64,000 bases of DNA from Micromonospora sp. CP22 (GTDB lineage Bacteria > Actinomycetota > Actinomycetes > Mycobacteriales > Micromonosporaceae). This document shows positions 40,714 to 48,998 of this stretch, piece by piece. Made by a program: the position numbers and the translations under genes. Where the stretch lies: the NCBI RefSeq assembly GCF_009712475.1, contig NZ_VCJO01000015.1, positions 41,084-105,083 of the forward strand, in the 5' to 3' direction. Positions within the stretch are counted from its first letter, which is position 1; each line of letters begins with the position of its first letter. The notes beneath the pieces were generated by a model. The model was not told the origin of the DNA, did not search any database, and saw only the letters and a program-made list of their open reading frames with translations.

Positions 40714-40757
40714 GCGCGGAGGTGCATGTTCGCTCGGGCGAGCGCGCACCTCCGCGC
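40714..40757 (+). terminator. hairpin after mce
   Basis: Twelve-base perfect arms (40714-40725 and 40746-40757), 14 bp past the mce stop. A short T-run follows at 40772. Separates mce from ccrA. Confidence 0.65.
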
Positions 40758-40793
40758 AGTGGCCGATGCACTTTTTCACAGCAGGCTATCCAC

Positions 40794-40811
40794 CCAAGCT
40801 ACCGTTCAGTA
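40794..40811. promoter_or_regulatory. acyl-CoA regulon box C (upstream of ccrA)
   Basis: CCAAGCTACCGTTCAGTA, 14 of 16 core bases identical to the meaA box and, reversed, close to the boxes before icmA and the dehydrogenase gene. It lies 127 bp before the ccrA start in the short region that must contain its promoter. Confidence 0.55.
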
Positions 40812-40938
40812 ACCTCCGGCCTCACAGCAGCCCGAAGGCGCGGGATGTGGTGGCGGCCGACATGGTGACCGCCACCGACCGGCGTCGACGATGGCAGCCC
40901 CAGGCCCGCCGCCGTCGCGGCGAGAACCGGAGGTCACC

Positions 40939-42294
40939 GTGCAGGACATCGTTGAGGCCATCATGGCGGCGGACGGGTCGACCGACCCGGCGCGCGAGCT
41001 GGCCGGCGTCGCGGGACTACCGGTGCCGGCCAGCTATCGGGGCGTGGTCGTCCGGGCCGAGGAGACCCGGATGTTCGACGGCCTGGCGACCCGGGACAAG
41101 GACCCCCGCAAGGCGCTGCACCTACAGGAGGTGCCGACCCCCGAACTCGGCCCGGGTGAGGCCCTGGTCGCGGTGATGGCCAGCGCCATCAACTACAACA
41201 CCGTCTGGACCAGCATCTTCGAACCGCTACCCACCTTCAAGTTCCTCCAGCGCTACGGCCGCAGCTCCGAGTTGGCCCGGCGGCACGACCTGCCGTACCA
41301 CGTGGTCGGCTCGGACGCGGCCGGGGTGGTGCTGCGGGTCGGTGCCGGGGTGAGCCGCTGGCGTCCGGGCGACGAGGTGGTGGCCCACTGCCTGTCGGTC
41401 GAGTTGGAGGACGCGGCCGGCCATGACGACACGATGCTCGACCCACAGCAACGAATCTGGGGGTTCGAGACCAACTTCGGCGGCCTGGCCGAGCTTGCCG
41501 TGGTCAAGGCCAACCAGCTGATGCCCAAGCCGGCGCACCTGAGCTGGGAGGAGGCGGCCAGCCCGGGCCTGGTCAACTCGACGGCGTACCGGCAGCTCGT
41601 GTCGCATCACGGCGCGAACATGAAGCAGGGTGACGTGGTGCTGATCTGGGGCGCCTCGGGCGGCCTGGGCAGCTACGCCACCCAGCTTGCCCTCAACGGT
41701 GGCGCCATCCCGGTCTGCGTCGTCTCCTCGCCGGAGAAGGCGGAACTGTGCCGTCGGATGGGTGCCGAGCTGGTCATCGACCGCGCCGCCGAGGGCTTCC
41801 GGTTCTGGTCGGACGAACAGACCCAGGAGCCGGACGAGTGGCGGCGCTTCGGTGAACGGATCCGGGAACTCACCGGCGGTGAGGACCCGGACATCGTCTT
41901 CGAGCATCCGGGCCGGGAGACCTTCGGCGCCAGCGTCTACGTCGCCAAGCGCGGCGGCACCATCGTCACCTGCGCCTCCACCAGCGGCTTCCTGCACCAG
42001 TACGACAACCGCTACCTCTGGATGCACCTCAAGCGCATCGTGGGCAGCCACTTCGCCAACTACCGGGAGGCGTGGGAGGCCAACCGGCTGGTGTCGCTGG
42101 GCAGGGTCCATCCCACGGTGTCGAAGACGTACGCCCTGGAACAGACCGGCCAGGCCGCGTACGAGGTGCACCGCAACGCCCACCAGGGCAAGGTCGGCGT
42201 CCGCTGCCTGGCCCCTGAGGACGGACTCGGCGTACGTGACCCCGAGCTGCGGGCCCGGCACGCCGAGGCGATCAACCGGTTCCGCGGGCGCTGA
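40939..42294 (+). CDS. ccrA: crotonyl-CoA carboxylase/reductase
   Basis: Key enzyme of the ethylmalonyl-CoA pathway: crotonyl-CoA + CO2 + NADPH gives (2S)-ethylmalonyl-CoA. A medium-chain dehydrogenase of 451 aa. The CO2-pocket residues known from the Kitasatospora enzyme are visible: Asn in AINYNTVW (about 85-87), Phe-Glu in IWGFETNFGG (176-177) and His in IVGSHFANYREAW. The nucleotide-binding segment is LIWGASGGLGSYATQ. GTG 40939 follows GGAGGT closely; a longer frame from 40891 lacks such a site. In actinomycetes it also supplies ethylmalonyl-CoA to polyketide synthesis. Confidence 0.95.
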   Translation: MQDIVEAIMAADGSTDPARELAGVAGLPVPASYRGVVVRAEETRMFDGLATRDKDPRKALHLQEVPTPELGPGEALVAVMASAINYNTVWTSIFEPLPTFKFLQRYGRSSELARRHDLPYHVVGSDAAGVVLRVGAGVSRWRPGDEVVAHCLSVELEDAAGHDDTMLDPQQRIWGFETNFGGLAELAVVKANQLMPKPAHLSWEEAASPGLVNSTAYRQLVSHHGANMKQGDVVLIWGASGGLGSYATQLALNGGAIPVCVVSSPEKAELCRRMGAELVIDRAAEGFRFWSDEQTQEPDEWRRFGERIRELTGGEDPDIVFEHPGRETFGASVYVAKRGGTIVTCASTSGFLHQYDNRYLWMHLKRIVGSHFANYREAWEANRLVSLGRVHPTVSKTYALEQTGQAAYEVHRNAHQGKVGVRCLAPEDGLGVRDPELRARHAEAINRFRGR

Positions 42295-42393
42295 CCTGAC
42301 GGCCGAGGCCCGGATGGCCATTCGGTGATCGCCGATTGGCTTTCCACACAGCCGGTCGGACCCCCATTCGTGCGACCGGCCGACGCCGGAAAC

Positions 42394-42428
42394 AAAGGGC
42401 CGTGGGACTAGCTCCCACGGCCCTTTTT
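42394..42428 (+). terminator. intrinsic terminator after ccrA
   Basis: Textbook form, rare in this GC-rich DNA: 11-bp perfect arms (42397-42407 and 42413-42423) extended by AAA/TTT to 14 bp, a 5-nt loop, then a run of five T (42424-42428). It can also end transcripts entering from the other side. Confidence 0.9.
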
Positions 42429-42563
42429 CCGGGACCCGCTCCGCCCGTCCGGCTCGCCCCGGAGCTGGCAAGATCGCGCGGTCGGCCACCCGGTGGTGTT
42501 GACCATGTAATGCGGACGCCACGCTCTTGCGAAGCACCCCGGGGGGTCTGCCAGTATGTCCCA

Positions 42564-43844
42564 ATGCCCCAGCAGCAGTCCTCCCCTCTCGCGTTCTTCG
42601 ATAACGCGAACTCGCAGCCAGATTTCACGGTTGGCCTGCGCGGATACAACACCGGTCAGGTCGACGACTTCATCGGCCGGCTGAACGCCGCGCTGAGCCA
42701 GGCCAACAAGGACCGCGCCGACGCCGAGCAGGCGCTCAACGACGCGCAGCGCCGGCTCCGGCAGTCCGAGCAGCGGCTCACGGCCCTGGAGCAGAAGCTC
42801 GCCGACACCAGCAAGCAGCTGGAGGAGAACAGCCGGCCCACGCTGTCCGGCCTCGGCACCCGGGTCGAGCAGATCCTCCGGCTCGCCGAGGAGCAGGCCA
42901 ACGACCACCGTAACGAGGCCAAGCGCGAGTCGGAGGGGATCCTCTCCGCCGCCCGTCTCGAAGCACGGGAGATCACCGACAAGGCACGCGCCGAGGCGGC
43001 GGCCATGAAGGCGACCGCCGAGCGGGAGGCGGGCAACGTCCGCACCGCCGCCGAGCGCGAGGCCGCAGAGGTCCGCGTCCAGGCCCGGCGGGAGGCCGAC
43101 ACCCTGCGCGCCGACGCGGAGCGGGAGACCAAGCAGCTGCGTACGGTGACCGCCCACGAGGTCGCCGAACTGAAGTCCACCGTGGAGCGCGAGGTGGCCA
43201 CCCTGCGGGCCACCGCCGAGCGTGAGATCACCCAGCAGCGGGCCAAGGCCGCCCGCGAGGCCGAGGATAAGCGCGCGGAGGCGACGAAGCTGCTCACCGA
43301 CGCCCGCGACAAGCGCGACAAGGACCTCCAGGCCCTGGAGTTGCAGCTCGCGGAGCGGCGGGAGAAGGCCGAGCGCGAGGAGTCGGAGCGGCACGCCGCC
43401 CAGGTCGCACAGACCCAGAAGCTGGTCAACGAGGCCGAGCAGCGGGCTCGGGCCGCGCAGGACCGGGCCAAGGAGATCGAGCAGCGGGCCGAGGCCCGCC
43501 GGGTCGAGTCGGAGCGCAGCGCCACCGAGACGGTGGAGAAGGCCAAGGCGCTCGCCGAGCGGACGCTCAACGAGGCCCGTGCCGAGTCGCAGCGCCTGCT
43601 CAACGAGGCCCGCACCGAGGCCGAGCTGACCACCCAGGCGGCCAGCCGCGAGGTCGAGGACCTCACCCGGCAGAAGGACGCGGTCACCGCCCAGCTCGTC
43701 CAGATCCGCTCCAGCCTGGCCGGTCTCGCCGGTCTGGTGCCGGGTGTGGCCGACGCGGTGGTCGCCAAGGTCGAGGCCACGAAGGCGGAGGACGCCAAGG
43801 CGGAGGGCTCCGAGAAGCCCGCCGCCGCCGAGTCGGCCAGCTGA
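42564..43844 (+). CDS. DivIVA-like coiled-coil cytoskeletal protein
   Basis: A 426-aa, almost wholly coiled-coil protein. Its N-terminus (FTVGLRGYNTGQVDDFIGRL) resembles the DivIVA membrane-curvature segment, and the next 330 residues are heptad-rich Ala/Glu/Arg (for example ATAEREAGNVRTAAEREAAE). A short hydrophobic stretch (LAGLAGLVPGVADAV) precedes the acidic C-terminus. Proteins of this type (FilP, Scy) organise polar growth and septation in filamentous actinomycetes; which of these it resembles in role is not clear. ATG 42564 (MPQQQSSP). A larger relative lies directly downstream. Confidence 0.8.
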   Translation: MPQQQSSPLAFFDNANSQPDFTVGLRGYNTGQVDDFIGRLNAALSQANKDRADAEQALNDAQRRLRQSEQRLTALEQKLADTSKQLEENSRPTLSGLGTRVEQILRLAEEQANDHRNEAKRESEGILSAARLEAREITDKARAEAAAMKATAEREAGNVRTAAEREAAEVRVQARREADTLRADAERETKQLRTVTAHEVAELKSTVEREVATLRATAEREITQQRAKAAREAEDKRAEATKLLTDARDKRDKDLQALELQLAERREKAEREESERHAAQVAQTQKLVNEAEQRARAAQDRAKEIEQRAEARRVESERSATETVEKAKALAERTLNEARAESQRLLNEARTEAELTTQAASREVEDLTRQKDAVTAQLVQIRSSLAGLAGLVPGVADAVVAKVEATKAEDAKAEGSEKPAAAESAS

Positions 43845-43873
43845 GCCGCCTCCCGTACCGGGGCATGATCCAC

Positions 43874-43923
43874 GGCGCGGGGTGACATCGGGTGACCGGT
43901 GACACCCCGCGCCGCCCTGCGTC
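43874..43923 (+). terminator. hairpin between the two coiled-coil genes
   Basis: Eleven-base perfect arms (43874-43884 and 43913-43923) with a 28-nt loop, 30 bp after the first coiled-coil gene. No U-tract. It would separate, at least partly, expression of the two relatives. Confidence 0.5.
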
Positions 43924-44012
43924 CGCAGTACCCCTCTCCAGGTCGTGAAGTAGCTCCCAACAGGGGCGTCCGTATCGCCCCAGGAGGGCCCGATGCGTGT
44001 GAGGATGGGAGC

Positions 44013-46241
44013 ATGTCGCACGGCGAGGAACTGTTCGCGCTCGGCGGGGACGTGACCACGGAGCCCAGCTTCGAGTCCGCTCTGCGGGGATACGAGAAAC
44101 GGCAGGTCGACCGCTACGTCGCTCGTGCGGAGCACGAGATCGCCGCGCTCGCGGCCGAACGGGAACAGGCGTACACCCAGATCCACAAGCTGGCCGGTCA
44201 GGTCGAGGTGCTGCAACGCGACCTCGCCCAGGTGCGCAAGCAGGTCGGGGTCGTCGACCGGGCCGCCTTCCGACACCTCGGGCCACGGGTGGAGCAGATC
44301 CTCACGCTGGCTGAGGAGCAGGCCGAGGACATCCTCTCCGCCGCCCACGAGGAGATCGAGGCCCGGCGGGCCGCCGCCGAGCACATCATCGAGGAGGCGC
44401 GCGCCGAGGCCGCGACCGCGCTCAAGGACTTCGAGATCGCACTGGCCGCCCGGCGGGCGGAGGAGGAACGGCAGGCCGAGGCTCGCCGGGCGGAGTCGGA
44501 AGCCGCCTTGACCGCTGCGAAGGAGGAGGCCGCCCGGCTGCGCAAGTCCGCTCAGGAGGCCCTGGCCACCGCCCAGCAGGAGGCCACCCAGCTACGGGAC
44601 GCCGCCAGGGAGATCCACACTCGGGCCCAGCAGGAGGCGACCAAGCTGCGCGAGGCGGCCCGGGAGGCCCTGGCCACCGCCCAGCAGGAGGCGACCCAGC
44701 TTCGCGACGCCGCGAAGGAGGTGCACGCGAAGGCCCAGCAGGAGGCGCGACGGCTGGTCGACCAGGCCACCGAGGCGGGGCGGGCCACCCATGCCAAGGC
44801 CCAGCATGAGGCCAAGCAGATCATCGACGACGCCACCGAGGCCGGCCGGGCCACCCGCGACAAGGCCCGCCAGGAGGCCGAGCGGTTGACCACCCAGGCG
44901 GCCGAGTCGGCGAAGCGCACCCGTGCCGAGACCGAGGCGTACGCCCAGCGCATGCGCAGCGAGACCGAGGCGTACGTGCAGCATGCCCGAACGCAGGCAC
45001 AGCAGGAGCTGGGTGCCTGGCGGGCCGGGGTGGAGCAGGAGGTCAACAGCCGACGCGAGGCGGCCGACCGGGAGCTGACCGAGCGCAAGGCGACCGCCGA
45101 ACGCGAGTTCACCGCCCGCCGTGATCAGCTGGAGAAGCAGTACAAGACCCGCAGCGCCGAGCTGGACGAGCGGATGCGCGCCCGTACCGCCGAGCTGGAG
45201 TCCGACTTCGAGACCCGTCGGGCACAGCTGGAGGCGGAGTACACCGCGCGGAAGAACGAGATCGAGCAGGGCGCCGACCAGATCCGCCAGGCCGCCGAGC
45301 AGGAGGCCGCCACGGTCCGCGCGCAGGCCGAGGAGCAGGCCGGCGAGCTGCTGCGCCAGGCCGAGGCCGAGTCGGCGGCGAAGCGACGCGAGGCCGACGA
45401 GTACGTCACGACCGTCCGGCGCGAAGCCGACGAGTACGCGGCCACCACCCACCGCGACGCCGACCAGTACGCCGAGACCACCCGGCGCGAGGCGGACGAG
45501 CACGTCACCGCCGTACGACGGGAGGCCGACGAGTACGTCGCCTCGTCCCGTCGCCAGTTCGAGGAGTACGCGGCCACCACCCAGCAGCACCTGGCCACCA
45601 CCCAGCAGCACCTCGCCGCCACGCAGCAGGAGGCCGCCGCCAGCCGGCAGCAACTCGCCCAGGTCATGCTGGAGATCGCCAAGGCCCAGCAGCAGCTCGC
45701 CGACCTGCGCCAGGAGACGTGGAAGTCCCGGCAGGAGTCCGACGAGTTGGAGCGCAAGCTGCTCGGTCTGCGGCTCCAGGCCGCGTCGACGCCCGACGGT
45801 TCGGCCGCGTCCGCGCCCGCCAGCGTGTCGCCCAACGGCGCACTCCTCACCAGCCCTTCGACCAACGGTGCCCAGCCCTCCGGCGACGGCGTGCCCGCCA
45901 CCAACACGGCCACCGGCGCGGGCCCGACCAGCGACTCCGCCCCGGCCGGTGACCGTACGAGCACGGACGACACCGGTCCGGCGACGAAGCCGGTGGCGGA
46001 ACCGGTCACCACGGTCGAGGACGCCTCGCCGACCCGACCGCCGACCGAGCCGACCAGCGTCGACGGCGGCACCGCGAGCGAGGGACTGGACGGCGAGCCC
46101 ACGGTGGCGGCGGTGCCCGGCGAAGGTGGCCGGGGTGCCACCCCGACGAAGATCACCAGCACCGGCGAGAACGGCAAGCGCCCCACCAAGCCGACCACCG
46201 ACGAGCGCAGCGCCAAGCCCAGCAAGGTCACCTCCGACTGA
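44013..46241 (+). CDS. large DivIVA-like coiled-coil protein with periodic repeats
   Basis: A 742-aa protein with a DivIVA-like start (FESALRGYEKRQVDRYVARAE), about 570 residues of coiled coil, and a disordered Thr/Pro/Gly C-terminus. The coil contains blocks with different periods: four 18-residue repeats, then six 11-residue (hendecad) repeats, then heptads (QQHLATT). This mixed periodicity recalls Streptomyces Scy, a scaffold for tip growth. It shares LRGYxxxQVDxx and VEQIL-LAEEQA motifs with the upstream gene, so the pair arose by duplication and may co-assemble. ATG 44013 is preceded by a GGGAG-like site. Confidence 0.8.
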   Translation: MSHGEELFALGGDVTTEPSFESALRGYEKRQVDRYVARAEHEIAALAAEREQAYTQIHKLAGQVEVLQRDLAQVRKQVGVVDRAAFRHLGPRVEQILTLAEEQAEDILSAAHEEIEARRAAAEHIIEEARAEAATALKDFEIALAARRAEEERQAEARRAESEAALTAAKEEAARLRKSAQEALATAQQEATQLRDAAREIHTRAQQEATKLREAAREALATAQQEATQLRDAAKEVHAKAQQEARRLVDQATEAGRATHAKAQHEAKQIIDDATEAGRATRDKARQEAERLTTQAAESAKRTRAETEAYAQRMRSETEAYVQHARTQAQQELGAWRAGVEQEVNSRREAADRELTERKATAEREFTARRDQLEKQYKTRSAELDERMRARTAELESDFETRRAQLEAEYTARKNEIEQGADQIRQAAEQEAATVRAQAEEQAGELLRQAEAESAAKRREADEYVTTVRREADEYAATTHRDADQYAETTRREADEHVTAVRREADEYVASSRRQFEEYAATTQQHLATTQQHLAATQQEAAASRQQLAQVMLEIAKAQQQLADLRQETWKSRQESDELERKLLGLRLQAASTPDGSAASAPASVSPNGALLTSPSTNGAQPSGDGVPATNTATGAGPTSDSAPAGDRTSTDDTGPATKPVAEPVTTVEDASPTRPPTEPTSVDGGTASEGLDGEPTVAAVPGEGGRGATPTKITSTGENGKRPTKPTTDERSAKPSKVTSD
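44559..44774 (+). repeat. four 18-residue coiled-coil repeats (54-bp units)
   Basis: Units read ALATAQQEATQLRDAARE, then IHTRAQQEATKLREAARE, then the first again nearly unchanged, then VHAKAQQEARRLVDQATE. This is an apparent duplication of a 36-residue pair inside the coil. Confidence 0.8.
45384..45581 (+). repeat. six 11-residue hendecad repeats (33-bp units)
   Basis: Units follow RREADEYVTTV with changes (HRDADQYAETT, RREADEHVTAV, RRQFEEYAATT). An 11-residue period gives nearly straight or right-handed coils. Directly after, 7-residue QQHLATT units begin, so the coil changes handedness here. Confidence 0.8.
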
Positions 46242-46542
46242 CCATCTACCCCCCGGGGGGGGCGCGGCCCAGCGGCCTCGGCCTCGGCGCCCCAGGGCCG
46301 GCGGTCCAGCGTCCGGCCCGGTCGACCACACTCCGAGCGCAGCGGTCCCACCCCGGGCTCTGGGCGATCATGCAGGGCAAGCGTGCGACCGGGGACGAAT
46401 CGCCGTACGGTCGGCGACGAGGGTTCGTACGGCCGACCGGCTCGGGCGAGAGCTGGGACGGTGGTATTGCGGGTGCCGAACGGACCTCGAACCGGGCAGT
46501 ATGGCCCGACGGCACTGCCGGACCACTCGACGGAGAGACCGG
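46242..46542. other. 301-bp intergenic region
   Basis: Very GC-rich. It carries a C/G run (about 46250-46262) and a pair of near-identical GTACGG-containing segments (about 46404 and 46426). I see no gene or convincing promoter, only the ribosome site of the following gene at its end. Confidence 0.4.
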
Positions 46543-47802
46543 ATGGCACAGCACGAGCCCGACGAGGCCGAGCCGGGACCCACCGAGCGGGAGCAGCAAG
46601 GGGGCGGACCACGCCCGCGCCAGCGGCCCGCAACACCGCCGCCAGCCTCGCAGTCCGGCGAGAGCACGGAGAACACGCCGCCGGGCTCGCGGGCGACACC
46701 CACCGGCGACGGTACGCAGACCTCGGCGGTCGGCGCGGCGGCGCACCCGGACGGAGGGCGCTTCGGCACTCCCGGGCGTCCCCTGAGGCGTAACAGTTTC
46801 CTGGTCGGGTTCACCGGCGCGCTCGGCGTACTGCTCGCGTACGCGGTCTATCTGGGGGTGCGCAACGCGGCGGGAATCCTGGTCCTGGTGGTGATCGCCC
46901 TCTTCCTCGCGGTGGGCCTGCACCCGGCGGTGCTCCGGCTACGGTCCTGGGGCTTTCCACGCGGACTGGCCGTGGCGACGGTCGTCCTGGTCGTGGTGGC
47001 GTTGCTCGCCGCCGGGGTGCTGGCGCTGGTGCCGCCGATCGTGACCCAGTCCGGCCAGTTCATCGAGCAGTTGCCGAGCTACCTGGAGTCGCTGCGCCGC
47101 AACGAGACGGTCAACGACCTGGTCGAGCGGTTCGACCTGATGCGCCGTGCTCAGGAGGCGGCCAGCGCGGACGTGGTCGGCCGGGCGTTGGGCGGGGTGC
47201 TCGGTGGTGCCCAACTGGTCTTCGGCACCGTCTTCCGGGTGCTGACCGTGCTGGTGCTGACCATCTACTTCCTGGTCTACTTCGACCGGTTGCGCGACCT
47301 CGCCTACGCGTTGGTGCCGCGCTCCCGTCGCCAGCGGGTGCAACTGATCGGTGACGAGATCCTGACCAAGGTCGGGGCGTACATGGTCGGCGCGCTGGTC
47401 ATCGCGGTGTTGGCCGGCGCGAGCACCTTCGTGTTCGCGTTGGTCGTCGGTCTGCCGTACCCGTTCGCGCTGGCGGTGGTCGTCGCGGTGACCGACCTGA
47501 TCCCGCAGATCGGTGCCACCCTCGGTGCCGTGATCGTCAGCCTGGTCGGCTTCGCCACCGAGCCTTCGGTCGGCATCGCCTGCGTGGTCTTCTTCGTGAT
47601 CTACCAGCAGATCGAGAACTACCTCATCTACCCGAAGATCATGCGGCGTTCGGTGCAGGTCAACGAGGTCGCCGCGTTGGTGGCCGCGCTGCTCGGAGTG
47701 TCGCTGGTGGGGGTGATCGGCGCGCTGATCGCCATCCCGACGGTGGCCGCCGTCCAGCTCATCCTCCGGGAGGTGGTGATCCCCCGCCAGGATGCCCGCT
47801 GA
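46543..47802 (+). CDS. AI-2E family membrane transporter (PerM-like)
   Basis: A 419-aa membrane protein. An 85-residue disordered N-terminus rich in Pro/Gly/Thr precedes eight or so membrane helices, including LGVLLAYAVYLGVRNAAGIL, VVLVVVALLAAGVLALV and VVAVTDLIPQIGATLGAVIV with the family's LIPxxG motif, then IYQQIENYLIYPKIM near the end. Family members export varied substrates or ions (quorum signal AI-2, sodium/proton in some), so no substrate is assigned. ATG 46543 is preceded by GGAGAG. It converges with the hydrolase gene 25 bp away. Confidence 0.87.
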   Translation: MAQHEPDEAEPGPTEREQQGGGPRPRQRPATPPPASQSGESTENTPPGSRATPTGDGTQTSAVGAAAHPDGGRFGTPGRPLRRNSFLVGFTGALGVLLAYAVYLGVRNAAGILVLVVIALFLAVGLHPAVLRLRSWGFPRGLAVATVVLVVVALLAAGVLALVPPIVTQSGQFIEQLPSYLESLRRNETVNDLVERFDLMRRAQEAASADVVGRALGGVLGGAQLVFGTVFRVLTVLVLTIYFLVYFDRLRDLAYALVPRSRRQRVQLIGDEILTKVGAYMVGALVIAVLAGASTFVFALVVGLPYPFALAVVVAVTDLIPQIGATLGAVIVSLVGFATEPSVGIACVVFFVIYQQIENYLIYPKIMRRSVQVNEVAALVAALLGVSLVGVIGALIAIPTVAAVQLILREVVIPRQDAR

Positions 47803-47827
47803 CCGGCCGACCCCGCACCGGCGGATG

Positions 47828-48637
47828 TCACTCGGACCGGCGCTGCGGTGGACCCGACACCGGCGTGTCGGCGAAGGCGGCAACCGTCCGGTCCGCGTAC
47901 GCGCTGGCGTCGCCGGTCTCCATCGGGCCGTCCCAGCTGGTCGGCAGTGGCACCGACACCGCCGGGTTGACCCGCCGGACCACCTCGTCCAGCACGGTCT
48001 CGGCGTCGCCGACCCAGAGGTGCTTGGCCCCGGGTACGCCGACCACCTCGGCCTGCGGCACCGCCGCGAACTGTTCCCGAGCCTGCTCCGGGCGCAGATA
48101 GTCGTCGAACTCCGGCACCAACGCGGTCAGCGGCTTGCCCGACTCGGCCCAGGTGTCCAGGTCCGCCCGGCCGGCGAAACGCAGCGGTGGCGAGAGCAGG
48201 ATCGCCCCGGTCACCGCCGGATCGCAGCCGTAGCGCAGCACCAGGTCGGTGCCGAACGACCAGCCCAGCAGCCAGATGTTCGGCAGCTCGTGGAACTCGG
48301 CGTACTCGATGGCGGCGGCGACGTCGAAGCGCTCACCGACGGCGGAGTCGAAGCTGCCCTCGCTGGTGCCGCGCACGCTGCTGGTGCCCCGGGTGTTGAA
48401 CCTGAGCACGGCCAGGTCGGCCAGCGCGGGCAGTCGCCAGGCCGCCTTACGGAACACATGGCTGTCCATCATCCCGCCGTGGGTGGGCAGCGGGTGCAGG
48501 CAGACCAGGGTCGCGGCCGGTTCCCGGTCGACCGGGCGGGCCAGCTCGCCGACCAACCGCAGGTCGTCCGCGGTGTGCAGCTCGATGTCCTCCCGACGCC
48601 CCGGCAGGATCGAGGAGGCACGGATCGGTGAACTCAT
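47828..48637 (-). CDS. alpha/beta hydrolase
   Basis: A 269-aa alpha/beta-fold protein. The nucleophile elbow is GWSFGTDL (Ser), an oxyanion region LVCLHPLPTHGG lies before it, and the C-terminal His is in GAKHLWVGDAE. It resembles dienelactone-hydrolase-like and CocE-type hydrolases of unknown substrate. Its start overlaps the preceding small zinc-binding gene by 4 bp, so the two are translated together. Confidence 0.8.
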   Translation of the reverse strand: MSSPIRASSILPGRREDIELHTADDLRLVGELARPVDREPAATLVCLHPLPTHGGMMDSHVFRKAAWRLPALADLAVLRFNTRGTSSVRGTSEGSFDSAVGERFDVAAAIEYAEFHELPNIWLLGWSFGTDLVLRYGCDPAVTGAILLSPPLRFAGRADLDTWAESGKPLTALVPEFDDYLRPEQAREQFAAVPQAEVVGVPGAKHLWVGDAETVLDEVVRRVNPAVSVPLPTSWDGPMETGDASAYADRTVAAFADTPVSGPPQRRSE

Positions 48638-48963
48638 GCCTCCAGTCTCCCGTTGCGCCGACCGCGCTGGATCACCGGGGCCCGCCGGTCCCGGGCCCGC
48701 CAGCAGCCGGTATGCCAGTGCCGCCGGTCGGTGAGGTCACCCCGGTCGTCCGCCGGCCAGGCGACGACGTGCGCCACACCCGGGCGGATCTCCTGATCGC
48801 ACCCGGGACAGCGGTACGTCTTGGTGGACGCGCCGCCGCTGATCCCGCGTACCTGCCACTCGCCGTCCCGCCACTGTTGGACCGCGGCGACGCCGTGCCG
48901 GGCGCGCTCGACGTCGAGCCGCACCGTGTCGTCACGGCGGGGACGGTTGCGACGGGGACTCAC
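48634..48963 (-). CDS. small zinc-ribbon-like protein
   Basis: A 109-aa basic protein. The centre has YRCPGCDQEIRPGVAHVV and RRHWHTGCWRARD, a Cys2-His-His-Cys set suited to bind one zinc, similar to LIM- or PARP-type small fingers. Arg-rich ends suggest nucleic-acid contact. Unknown function; coupled by a 4-bp overlap to the hydrolase gene. I recall similar proteins next to such hydrolases in actinomycetes, but cannot check this. Confidence 0.68.
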   Translation of the reverse strand: MSPRRNRPRRDDTVRLDVERARHGVAAVQQWRDGEWQVRGISGGASTKTYRCPGCDQEIRPGVAHVVAWPADDRGDLTDRRHWHTGCWRARDRRAPVIQRGRRNGRLEA

Positions 48964-48998
48964 GTCATCAAGCGTACGGGCGGTGCGCCGCGAACCGC

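Noticed and set aside
40701..40938. Cobalamin riboswitch before ccrA or the mutase genes
   Set aside because: No B12-box-like GCCACTG segment or fitting stems were seen here, nor upstream of icmA, meaA or pduO.
42408..44384. 658-codon minus-strand frame opposite the coiled-coil gene
   Set aside because: Leu/Gly-rich mirror of Glu/Ala/Arg codons of the true gene; it also runs through the strong terminator at 42394-42428.
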